Assembly: GCA_963822145.1 (NCBI GenBank)
Contig: CAWGGG010000004.1
Location: 682,001 to 746,000 of the forward strand
Direction of reading: 5' to 3'
Length of the DNA stretch: 64,000 nucleotides
Source: UBA5072 sp963822145
GTDB taxonomy: Bacteria > Bacteroidota > Bacteroidia > Bacteroidales > UBA10428
Shown: positions 26,230-34,188 of the stretch, one piece after another
Position numbering within the stretch: position 1 is the first letter of the stretch
Layout of the letters: each line of letters begins with the position of its first letter
Position numbers and translations under genes: made by a program
The notes under the pieces: generated by a model
What the model saw: only the letters and a program-made list of their open reading frames with translations
What the model was told of the DNA's origin: nothing
Databases searched by the model: none

Positions 26230-27881
26230 TTTTCGTGGTTTGGGGTTCTTTTGAAAAAAACAAAACCATTTTTTTCGTAAAGAAGTTCAACATCAGAATA
26301 TTCCTGCATGAACTTTTCTTTCTTATTTATTTTAAGGGAAAAATAAGCCGTTTTATCGATGGGACCGGTCAAAAGCCACTTTTCATCCCGCGCGAGGGGA
26401 TTGGCATGATGCTTGGCCCTTCCATAGAATAAATGTGCATAACTCTTGTAACCAACAGTCTCCAAATAGGCATCCTGATCACGCACCGAAATGAAGAAAT
26501 CAATGGCAGCACGCTGTGAATATGCTTCCACACGGGGTACAATCAACAGCATGGCCACCGACATAAAGACCGGCATGGTACCCGTTAAAATATAAAGTCC
26601 CTTTCCAGTGTTGTTTCTGTGCCAGGCCATGAAAAAGCCTGTTAAACCTGTGAATAAAAGAAGTCCTGTAAGGAATTCATAGCCTTTCCAGGTCCCGGTT
26701 GCCTGCAGACATGCCTGTGCAAAAGGATCTTGCACCCAACCCGCTTGAATGAGATCCTGTTTGAAATGGTCAATAAAGGTAAGCGTTGTGATTGTCAATG
26801 CCAGGATTGTTCCAAGCAAGAGCGTGAGCGCCTGGATAAGCGTTTTCCACCGGGGAGCCTGATGGAGCGCATGATGAAATGACCAGGCCGCCAGGAAAGT
26901 CAGCGGAAAATAGCAAAGGGAAGAGTAATGTACAATCTTGGTTTTGACGATGGTAAAGAGTATTAAAACCACCCAGAATAAAATCAGCATCATGCGGTAA
27001 AAATCCTTTTTCGATCCTTTCTCCCCGGATCCGAACAGGGCAGGCAGTGCAAAGACTGAGGCAGGAAATACCCCGGCGAACAATACAACAAAATGATACA
27101 GCAGAAATCCGCCGTGACCGGCATCCTCGGTCCTGAACAGCCTGATCTGGTATACGATGAAGTCCGCAATGATCGAAAAATTGCCTTTCAGGATCTGGAG
27201 GATAAACCAGAATCCTCCCGTGAAGGCAAGAATCAGGACATACAGCAACAAATCCTGCAATCGAAGGCGCACCCGTAACTTTTTCATGAGGATAAAAATG
27301 CCGGCTGTTAGCAGGAAAACAAGCAGGGCTACTGGTCCCTTCGTGAGAATAGCCAGGCCGATGAAAAAAGATGAGCCGGATATGTTCCGCAAAGCACTGG
27401 AAGGCAGGCAGAGATACTCATAAAAATAGTAAGTACCCAGAAAGATAAAAAGGTTGAACCACGGATCGATGATTCCGGATTTGAAATAAAAGAAAGGCAG
27501 CAGCGAACCGGCATAGAAAAGTACCCATAAAATACCAAACCTGGAACTGATCAGTCTTCTGCCCAGGTTATAAAGAACCAGTAGTGAGACAATGCCGCAG
27601 ATGGCATTTGGAAACCGGGCTGCAAATTCATTTACGCCAAAGACTTTCATGGAAGCAACCTGCATCCAGATAAACAAAGGTGGTTTTTCCCAAAAGGGAA
27701 TATAATTGATCTGAACCGTAAGGTAATCTCCGCTTTGGATCATCTCCCGGGCAGATTCGGCGAAATTGATCTCATCCCAGTCGAAAAGGTGAACACCCCC
27801 CAAAAATGGGATGAACAACAGCGCCGCAATCAGGGCAATTGCGACATTGGTCAACCGGTTATTGTGGTCATGCCTGATCAT
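26226..27881 (-). CDS. Glycosyltransferase family 39 membrane protein (ArnT/PMT-like)
   Basis: 551 residues with a dozen or so hydrophobic helices, typical of GT-C transferases that use lipid-phosphate sugars. The first periplasmic loop has FDWDEINFAESAREM, the acidic catalytic motif region shared with ArnT and protein mannosyltransferases, then IPFWEKPPLFIW. ArnT-type enzymes decorate lipid A, and others glycosylate proteins; the acceptor cannot be told from sequence. The longest frame begins at 27962, but I chose ATG 27881, which overlaps the PAP2 stop by 14 bases and avoids 27 non-hydrophobic extra residues. Confidence 0.85.
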   Translation of the reverse strand: MIRHDHNNRLTNVAIALIAALLFIPFLGGVHLFDWDEINFAESAREMIQSGDYLTVQINYIPFWEKPPLFIWMQVASMKVFGVNEFAARFPNAICGIVSLLVLYNLGRRLISSRFGILWVLFYAGSLLPFFYFKSGIIDPWFNLFIFLGTYYFYEYLCLPSSALRNISGSSFFIGLAILTKGPVALLVFLLTAGIFILMKKLRVRLRLQDLLLYVLILAFTGGFWFILQILKGNFSIIADFIVYQIRLFRTEDAGHGGFLLYHFVVLFAGVFPASVFALPALFGSGEKGSKKDFYRMMLILFWVVLILFTIVKTKIVHYSSLCYFPLTFLAAWSFHHALHQAPRWKTLIQALTLLLGTILALTITTLTFIDHFKQDLIQAGWVQDPFAQACLQATGTWKGYEFLTGLLLFTGLTGFFMAWHRNNTGKGLYILTGTMPVFMSVAMLLIVPRVEAYSQRAAIDFFISVRDQDAYLETVGYKSYAHLFYGRAKHHANPLARDEKWLLTGPIDKTAYFSLKINKKEKFMQEYSDVELLYEKNGFVFFKRTPNHEK

Positions 27882-28530
27882 CTTTCCTGAAGAGTTTTTG
27901 TACGTTCCAGTTATGCCATCTATGGTCATCGCGGTAGAAAACCAGGTAGAATGACAGGGCACCCGCGCAGCCTATGAGGGAACCAGCATATACATCAATG
28001 AGAAAATGCTGTGAAAGATATACCCTGGAAAAAGCAACAAGGCATGCCATAAAAAAGCATGCTAGTTTCAGGTATCGGTTTTCCGAAATGAGAGCCAGGC
28101 AGAGAAACAAAGCGAATGCACTGGTAGCGTGACCGGATGGAAAACTCTTCCCACCGAACATTTTTACGCCGTCAACCAGATGCAGGGCGGCAATATCCTG
28201 GAAATACCGGGATGGTCTGATGATATCCTCGAAAAAGAGTCTTTTCAGCAGTTGTGTAACCAAACCTGTTGACAGATAGGTTACCAGGCAATACACAGCA
28301 TGCCTCAGGGAGAAAAACAAAAACGCAACCACAGGTATGATAATGACTATTCCGTCACCCAGCACGGTAATGTATTTAAAAAACAAATCGAAGAATGTAT
28401 TGTTGAACTGATTGATCCACAAGTGAATATTGTACTTTGTACAGAGCATCAGAACAGGCAGCAATGCTAACAGAACAAGCAGGTACGGAACCAAAAAGAA
28501 TAAATTACTTTTCAACAGCTTAGGGACCAT
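27868..28530 (-). CDS. PAP2 superfamily membrane phosphatase
   Basis: 220-residue membrane protein with the three type 2 phosphatidic-acid-phosphatase motifs: KRLFFEDIIRP (C1), FPSGHATSAF (C2) and SRVYLSQHFLIDVYAG (C3). Likely substrates are lipid phosphates such as undecaprenyl pyrophosphate, phosphatidylglycerol phosphate or lipid A. First gene of the three-gene cassette with GT39 and GT2, which points to lipid-A or lipid-carrier chemistry. Start: the TTG at 28551 lies in the promoter, so I used ATG 28530. Confidence 0.87.
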   Translation of the reverse strand: MVPKLLKSNLFFLVPYLLVLLALLPVLMLCTKYNIHLWINQFNNTFFDLFFKYITVLGDGIVIIIPVVAFLFFSLRHAVYCLVTYLSTGLVTQLLKRLFFEDIIRPSRYFQDIAALHLVDGVKMFGGKSFPSGHATSAFALFLCLALISENRYLKLACFFMACLVAFSRVYLSQHFLIDVYAGSLIGCAGALSFYLVFYRDDHRWHNWNVQKLFRKDDQA

Positions 28531-28548
28531 ATATGCATTATATGGCCG

Positions 28549-28580
28549 CAAAAATAATGGAAATTTTGACTATTTCACAA
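28549..28580 (-). promoter_or_regulatory. Promoter of the PAP2-GT39-GT2 operon
   Basis: On the minus strand: TTG, 21 bases, TATTTTTG (plus-strand 28549-28556). The -33 element lies inside the 3' end of rnfA, so this operon has its own promoter within the upstream gene. Confidence 0.5.
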
Positions 28581-29145
28581 TACCTGAAAACCCCATGAAC
28601 GCCAGTGATAAAAGCCCGGCTGTTACCAGAGAAAGCGGAAATCCTTTCATGCCCCGGGGAGTATCTGTAAGTGCCAGTTGCTCCCGTATACCGGCCATGA
28701 GGATCAGGGCAAAGGTAAATCCTGTTGCGATGGCGGCTGCGTACAATACACTGATAACCAGATTATAATCCTTTTGTACTGCCAGTATGGCGATCCCCAG
28801 TACAGCGCAATTGGTGGTGATCAGCGGCAGGTAGATGCCCAGGGCCTGATAGAGCGGAGGTGCGGATTTTTTAAGAATGATTTCAACCACTTGCACCAGG
28901 AAGGCGATTACAAAAATGAAGGTAATGGTTTGCATAAATTCAATGTGCAGCGGAACCAATACATAGTTTTGAATCAGGTATGTGACGAGGTTGGCCAGCG
29001 ACATCACAAAAATCACGGCCACACCCATGCCTACAGATGTTTCTGTTTTATTGGATACGCCCAGGAAGGGACAAATGCCAAGAAACTGAACCAGTACCAC
29101 ATTATTCACCAGTACGGCAGATATGATGAGGAGGATGTATTCCAT
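28570..29145 (-). CDS. rnfA: Rnf complex membrane subunit RnfA
   Basis: 191-residue, six-helix membrane subunit. Opening MEYILLIISAVLVNNVVLVQFLGICPFLGVS is nearly invariant in RnfA/NqrE, and the conserved Cys in GICPFLG helps hold an intramembrane iron-sulfur centre with RnfE. The second half-repeat (TTNCAVLGIAIL) carries the partner cysteine. It works with RnfE in the ion-translocating core that couples ferredoxin:NAD electron flow to Na+ or H+ export. Last gene of the seven-gene operon, 10 bases after rnfE. Confidence 0.95.
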   Translation of the reverse strand: MEYILLIISAVLVNNVVLVQFLGICPFLGVSNKTETSVGMGVAVIFVMSLANLVTYLIQNYVLVPLHIEFMQTITFIFVIAFLVQVVEIILKKSAPPLYQALGIYLPLITTNCAVLGIAILAVQKDYNLVISVLYAAAIATGFTFALILMAGIREQLALTDTPRGMKGFPLSLVTAGLLSLAFMGFSGIVK

Positions 29146-29155
29146 TTGTTGTGTA

Positions 29156-29752
29156 TTAAATGTTGTATTTCAGCTTTATGCGGTTCATGATGGCGATCAG
29201 GAGGCCATAGGTGACGAAAGCGCCGGGGGGAAGTACAAAAATGAGGATGGTGGCTGCATTTTCATTCAGCAACCTAACATTGAACAGGGAACCGTTGCCC
29301 AGGATTTCCCGGATCGAGCTCATCAGGGTAATGGCCAGGGTAAATCCAAGTCCCATACCCAGTCCATCCAGCAACGATGGTATTACATCATTTTTCTGGG
29401 CGAAGGCTTCGGCACGTCCGAGGATGATACAATTGACGACGATCAGCGGGATAAAGATCCCCAATGACTTGTATAAATCCGGTGTATAGGCTTTCATTAC
29501 CAGGTCGACGATGGTTACGAAGGTGGCTATTACCAAGATGAAGGCCGCAATTCTGACCTTATCGGGTATATAATTCTTCAGCAGTGAAATGAAAAGGTTT
29601 GAGAACACCAGGACAAAAGTGGTGGCTGCTCCCATACCAATCCCGTTAATCGCTGCGGTTGTGATGGCCAGGGTGGGGCAGGTCCCCAGAACGATTACAA
29701 AGGTCGGATTTTCCCTGATCAGGCCGTTGGTTAAGTATTTAAAGTTTCCCAT
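29156..29752 (-). CDS. rnfE: Rnf complex membrane subunit RnfE
   Basis: 198-residue membrane protein homologous to RnfA in inverted topology. NPTFVIVLGTCPTLAITTAA near residues 15-34 contains the conserved cysteine, and IVVNCIILGRAEAFA its pair (about 108-122). Six hydrophobic helices. Sits between rnfG and rnfA. Together with RnfA it forms the pseudo-symmetric membrane core of the ion pump. Full length for the family. Confidence 0.95.
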   Translation of the reverse strand: MGNFKYLTNGLIRENPTFVIVLGTCPTLAITTAAINGIGMGAATTFVLVFSNLFISLLKNYIPDKVRIAAFILVIATFVTIVDLVMKAYTPDLYKSLGIFIPLIVVNCIILGRAEAFAQKNDVIPSLLDGLGMGLGFTLAITLMSSIREILGNGSLFNVRLLNENAATILIFVLPPGAFVTYGLLIAIMNRIKLKYNI

Positions 29753-29774
29753 GGATCCCAGGAAATTTAGTTTA

Positions 29775-30353
29775 TCACTGTGTTGCTGAAATAGAATCGG
29801 TTACTATCTTAAATGTGTTAAAAGCCCGTTGAAGCGCATCACAATAGGCCCTGGAACTGATAGTTGCAGCTGTTATCGCATCCACCTGTCCACCGTCCTT
29901 CCTGACCTTGAGTACAAATGTATCTGGGTGTTTTCCCGGAAACTGGCTGCTGAATTTGGGATCGGTCATTTTAGTGCCCAGGCCGGGTGTTTCCCGGTGG
30001 CTTATAACAGTTACCCGGTGTATGGTACCATCGGGAAGGAAGCCGGCCATGATTTCGATATGACCCGAGAATCCCTTATCGGTATAGGATTTTATGGCAA
30101 ATCCCACCTGTTGATTTTCTTTGGATAAATTATAAATGATCACACCGTTCTTATCGATGCGGCTTTTAGCAGGATCACTGTCGAATTCCGGAAGGACCTC
30201 CCTAATGGCATCAATTTCCTTCTGACGTGAGGCTGCTTCAATGGGGCCTTTGGTTTTCAGGTAAACAAAACCAAGTGCGGCTGACATGGTTATGGAAATC
30301 AGCACCAGCGACAGGATCATGTTGGTTAGGGTTGATTCGAGTTTTTTAGCCAT
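29775..30353 (-). CDS. rnfG: Rnf complex FMN-binding subunit RnfG
   Basis: 192 residues: one N-terminal membrane helix (about 12-32) and a periplasmic FMN-binding domain. The flavin attachment motif is DAITAATISSRAY (about 155-167); the acceptor is the Thr of AATIS. The commoner form is SGATxS/T with Gly where this protein has Ala. ETPGLGTKM is the second family signature (about 107). FMN is joined by a phosphoester bond, added by ApbE, which is not in this window. Start overlaps rnfD by 8 bases. Confidence 0.93.
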   Translation of the reverse strand: MAKKLESTLTNMILSLVLISITMSAALGFVYLKTKGPIEAASRQKEIDAIREVLPEFDSDPAKSRIDKNGVIIYNLSKENQQVGFAIKSYTDKGFSGHIEIMAGFLPDGTIHRVTVISHRETPGLGTKMTDPKFSSQFPGKHPDTFVLKVRKDGGQVDAITAATISSRAYCDALQRAFNTFKIVTDSISATQ

Positions 30354-31347
30354 GTTTCACCTCCTCTCCGAAGCGTCCTGGCTTGATATACTTGTTGATC
30401 AGGGGTACAAAAGCATTCATGATGAGTATGGCGAAAGAAACTCCCTCAGGGTAGGCACCGAAGACCCTTATTACTACAGTTAAAAGTCCGATCCCGATCG
30501 CATAAAGTATCATTCCTGTCTTTGTCATGGGCGATGTCACCAGGTCGGTAGCCATATAAATAGCACCCAGCATTACACCTCCCGTAAGGATGTGAAACAG
30601 GGGGGAAGCATAACGCGTAGGGTCAATCTGCCATAAGATTCCGGTAAAAATGAAAACGGTGCCCACCACATAAACAGGAATATGCCAGGTAATGATACGT
30701 CTATAAAGCAGCCAGCCAAATCCGGCAAGCAGGGCAAGTGCTGAAATTTCACCCAGTGAGCCACCCATTTGACCAAGAAACAGTTGCATGTGATCCGGGA
30801 TCTGGTTCACGACCTCAGACACAGATTGTTCGTTTCGCACGGCCTCCTTGACGATACCCAGGGGAGTCGCCCCGGTGGCAGCATCGAGATATTGGAGGCG
30901 TGAAGCTATGGGTAAAGGCCAGCTGGTCATTTGAACCGGGAAGGATATCAGCAGAAAAACACGACCAACCAGGGCCGGATTGAAGGGATTGTTACCAAGT
31001 CCGCCATAAGTCATTTTCCCCACCCCGATGGCGAACACCGAACCCAGTATAACCATCCACCAGGGTAGATTCGAGGGCAGGTTGAAAGCAAGCAGCAAGC
31101 CGGTAACCAGGGCAGAGCCATCGCGGATGCTGATTTCTTTTTTAAGCATATATCTCTGGATGATCATCTCAGTCACCAAGCAAGCAGCAATGGAAATTAC
31201 GGTCACGATCAGGGCCCCAAGTCCAAAAAAATAAAGTGCAAAGACAAAGGCCGGAACCAGGGACAGGAGCACACCAAACATCATTTTCTGGACAGTCTGA
31301 TCGCTGCTGATATGCGGAGAAGGTGATACGGTTAATAACTTGCTCAT
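30346..31347 (-). CDS. rnfD: Rnf complex membrane subunit RnfD
   Basis: 333-residue membrane protein, homologous to NqrB, with about nine or ten hydrophobic helices. The covalent FMN site is DAATGATPLGI (about 150-160), with Thr of GATPL as acceptor. N-terminal MSKLLTVSPSPHISSDQTVQKMM is characteristic. GGLGNNPFNPALVGRVFLL is the strongly conserved loop of the family. Overlaps rnfC by 4 bases upstream and rnfG by 8 downstream, which fits tightly coupled translation. Confidence 0.95.
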   Translation of the reverse strand: MSKLLTVSPSPHISSDQTVQKMMFGVLLSLVPAFVFALYFFGLGALIVTVISIAACLVTEMIIQRYMLKKEISIRDGSALVTGLLLAFNLPSNLPWWMVILGSVFAIGVGKMTYGGLGNNPFNPALVGRVFLLISFPVQMTSWPLPIASRLQYLDAATGATPLGIVKEAVRNEQSVSEVVNQIPDHMQLFLGQMGGSLGEISALALLAGFGWLLYRRIITWHIPVYVVGTVFIFTGILWQIDPTRYASPLFHILTGGVMLGAIYMATDLVTSPMTKTGMILYAIGIGLLTVVIRVFGAYPEGVSFAILIMNAFVPLINKYIKPGRFGEEVKHG

Positions 31348-32678
31348 GGTTTCCTTCTTGTTCTAATGATTTTGCCAACATTTGATTTTCCCAGCCTGAT
31401 ATAATCGAGGAGGGGACGGCTTGATGGGCAGGTGTAGCTGCAGCAGCCGCACTCGATGCAATCCATTATATGTTCATACTCCAGCCGGTCAAATTGCTGT
31501 TGCTGGGATAATGGCATCAACAGGTAGGGTTCAAGTCCCATGGGACAAACCGATAGGCATTTTGCGCATCGGATACAGGGATGTATTGCCCTGCGGGCCG
31601 ATTCCTCCTCCGGCAGCATCACTATTCCCGAAGTCCCCTTTACTATAGGGATCTCGGTATTAGCAAGCGCTTTTCCCATCATGGGGCCTCCGCTGATAAT
31701 CTTGCCTGTCCGCTCGGGCATCCCGCCTAAAGCTTCCACCAAGTCTGATACTGAAGTACCGATCCGGGTTCTGAAATTGGCAGGCTGTTTCAGGTTCTTG
31801 CCGGTCACCGTGACAATCCGGTCGACCAGCGGTTTATTTTTCTGGACAGCCTCATATACTGCAAAAACGGTCCCCACGTTGAAAGCCACTGATCCAACAT
31901 CCACCGGAAGACCTCCTGAAGGAACTTCCCGGCCGGTAAGGGCCCGGATGAGCTGTTTTTCGCCACCCTGAGGATACTTGACTTTCAGGGGACACACCAT
32001 AATACCATCATGGTCCGAAGCCAGAAGGCGCAAATGTTCAATTGCATCGGGCTTATTGTTTTCGATCCCGATATAAACACGGTTTACATGAAGTACCCTT
32101 TTAAGCAGTTCAATGCCTACCAGGATTTCCGCTCCTTTTTCCAGCATCAGGGCATGATCTGCAGTAAGATAGGGTTCACATTCCACTCCGTTAATGATCA
32201 GGCAATCAGCTTTTTTCCCTCTTGGAAGGGTTAACTTAACATGTGCCGGGAAGGTAGCACCTCCCAGTCCAACGATTCCTGCTGCAGTAATTTTTTCCAG
32301 GATTCCGGCATCATCCAAACGGATTTCTTTTTCAAGCGTCGTGTCACGGTTAATAATTTCATCCCATTCATCACCTTCTGCCTCAATATATACCGCCTGG
32401 TGCCTGTAACCGCTTATATCCGGCATACCCTCAATTTTCGTAACCTTTCCCGATACGGATGAATGAATGTTAGCGGATATAAAACCTTCACCCCGGGCAA
32501 TGATCTGGCCGGTTTTTACAGCATCTCCCCTGCTTACGACCGGCCTTGCGGGAGCCCCCATATGCTGCGACAACAAAATGGTGACGGACCGGGGCAACGG
32601 CAGTTCCCGGATGGGATTCCGGGCGGAAAGTTTTAATTCCGGTGGATGTATGCCTCCCTTGTGAAATGTCTTTATCAC
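31344..32678 (-). CDS. rnfC: Rnf complex NADH-side subunit RnfC
   Basis: 444 residues. The N-terminal barrel (FHKGGIHPPELK at residue 5) leads to the Rossmann-like NAD/FMN-binding segment GIVGLGGATFPAHVKL (about 132-147) and NGVECEPYLTADH, as in complex I NuoF. A SLBB domain follows, and two [4Fe-4S] clusters are bound by CIRCAKCLSVCP (about 365) and CIECGCCSYTCP (about 404). It is the peripheral subunit where NAD is reduced. The start codon is GTG at 32676-32678, in the frame giving MIKTFHKGGIHPPE. Eleven bases separate it from rnfB. Confidence 0.95.
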   Translation of the reverse strand: MIKTFHKGGIHPPELKLSARNPIRELPLPRSVTILLSQHMGAPARPVVSRGDAVKTGQIIARGEGFISANIHSSVSGKVTKIEGMPDISGYRHQAVYIEAEGDEWDEIINRDTTLEKEIRLDDAGILEKITAAGIVGLGGATFPAHVKLTLPRGKKADCLIINGVECEPYLTADHALMLEKGAEILVGIELLKRVLHVNRVYIGIENNKPDAIEHLRLLASDHDGIMVCPLKVKYPQGGEKQLIRALTGREVPSGGLPVDVGSVAFNVGTVFAVYEAVQKNKPLVDRIVTVTGKNLKQPANFRTRIGTSVSDLVEALGGMPERTGKIISGGPMMGKALANTEIPIVKGTSGIVMLPEEESARRAIHPCIRCAKCLSVCPMGLEPYLLMPLSQQQQFDRLEYEHIMDCIECGCCSYTCPSSRPLLDYIRLGKSNVGKIIRTRRKP

Positions 32679-32689
32679 GGTCTATTTAT

Positions 32690-33559
32690 TTAGGTAACTT
32701 TGGTACTCTCAACAGTTTGCTCGTCGGTTCTGGACTTCCTGACCGGAAAACCGGTTTCAATAATGGACGCGGTAGGGCATTCTGGCATACATTTGCGGCA
32801 GAGCCTGCATGTATCAGAATCAATATACGCCAGGTTATTTTTCATGGCAATGGCTTCATGGGGACATACCTTAAAGCACTTGCTGCAACCTATGCAGGCT
32901 ACTGCACAATTCTTTCTGGCAATTCCTCCCTTATCTTCATTCATGCAGGCAACATAGATTTTCTTGTCGCCCTTCCAGCGTTTTCTCAGTTCGAAGAGCT
33001 GCCTGGGGCAAGCTTTAACACACGCGCCGCAGGAGGTGCATTTTTGTTCGTCGACAACCGGCAAGCCGGTGACCGGATCCATGTGCAGGGCATCAAAACT
33101 GCACACCAGAACACAATCGCCAAAACCATGGCAGCCATAAGAACAACCTGTCTCACCGCTGTATAAGGATGAAGCAACGATGCAGGATCGGGCCCCGTCA
33201 AAATGGTTGATCCGTGGCGTGTGCTCACAGGTTCCGTTACATCGCAGCACTGCAACACGTGATTCGCGAGCGATAGCTTCCCTGCCCAATAAACCTGCTA
33301 TTCTGGTCATGGTTTCATTTCCGCCAACCGGGCAGTGCAAACCGTCAAATGTTTCTGCTCGTATGAGGGTTTCCGCAAAATTGCGACAACCTGCATACCC
33401 GCAACCGCCACAATTGGCTGCAGGTAATTCTGCTTCCACCAGATCGATCCTCGGATCTTCATACACCTTAAACCTTTGTGCCACAAAATACAGTACAACT
33501 GCAGCAACAGCACCCAAAACACTGAGGGATATTATCGTGTATAACAAGGTAGCAGTCAT
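32690..33559 (-). CDS. rnfB: Rnf complex ferredoxin-side subunit RnfB
   Basis: 289 residues. One N-terminal membrane helix (about 4-24), then the Fe-S domain with CGGCGYAGC (about 51-59), and multiple ferredoxin-type clusters: CTSCGACVKACP, CIGCSKCFKVCP and CRLCRKCMPECP. The family takes electrons from reduced ferredoxin. A further set CNGTCEH/CSYGCHGFGDC before these fits the long RnfB form of anaerobes. It is 1 base after the rseC stop, so the operon order is rseC-rnfB-C-D-G-E-A. Confidence 0.95.
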   Translation of the reverse strand: MTATLLYTIISLSVLGAVAAVVLYFVAQRFKVYEDPRIDLVEAELPAANCGGCGYAGCRNFAETLIRAETFDGLHCPVGGNETMTRIAGLLGREAIARESRVAVLRCNGTCEHTPRINHFDGARSCIVASSLYSGETGCSYGCHGFGDCVLVCSFDALHMDPVTGLPVVDEQKCTSCGACVKACPRQLFELRKRWKGDKKIYVACMNEDKGGIARKNCAVACIGCSKCFKVCPHEAIAMKNNLAYIDSDTCRLCRKCMPECPTASIIETGFPVRKSRTDEQTVESTKVT

Positions 33560-33560
33560 T

Positions 33561-33983
33561 TCAATATTTTTTACGGAGGGTGAAGGTGAAGCTCTTTTTC
33601 AGCCGATCGCGGAACACATAGAGACAGGTATAATAGGGAATTAGAGCACCCAGTGCGATCATTCCGGAAAGCCATTCCATGGCTCCCAGGGCATTGGTCA
33701 GGATCAGCACGGAAATTAAAATCAGAAGGGGCAGGAGATAACCCCACAAAACTGCCTTATTGCCCATGCTCCGTGATATCATCACTTCCACGGAATCACC
33801 GGTATTCAGTTCCAGCCCCTGATCGTCAACTTCAACAATCCTTTCCGACATTTCAAAAAGGCTGCACAGGTTGTTCGCATGACACTGCCCGCAGGCCGAT
33901 TCGCGGTGAATTCTCACCCGCACGGTGTGGTTGATAATTGCTTCAATTGTACCCTTCTGTTCTATACAGACGGAGGCTTGCAT
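33561..33983 (-). CDS. RseC/SoxR-reducing-system family protein
   Basis: 140 residues: a small cytoplasmic domain with four cysteine positions, CGQCHANNLCSLFE (about residues 36-49), then two membrane helices (about 81-99 and 102-123). RseC-family proteins are repeatedly encoded at the head of rnf operons, as here, and may help deliver electrons or assemble the complex, though the mechanism is not settled. In Escherichia coli RseC/RsxABCDGE keep SoxR reduced. First gene of this operon. Confidence 0.85.
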   Translation of the reverse strand: MQASVCIEQKGTIEAIINHTVRVRIHRESACGQCHANNLCSLFEMSERIVEVDDQGLELNTGDSVEVMISRSMGNKAVLWGYLLPLLILISVLILTNALGAMEWLSGMIALGALIPYYTCLYVFRDRLKKSFTFTLRKKY

Positions 33984-34188
33984 GTTGATATTCGTGATAT
34001 TCCGGTAAGGCTAAAAATAATAAGGTTCAGACAACAAATGGCCGAAATATATCATTATTTTATAATTTAGGATGATTATAAATAAGCAGCAGGGCTAAAG
34101 TTGCCAGTTGTGGATAACATTTTATTGAATACTTTATTTTGTATTGGGTACTGTTGTATTTTAGCAGCCTATTGAATGCTGGTATTAC

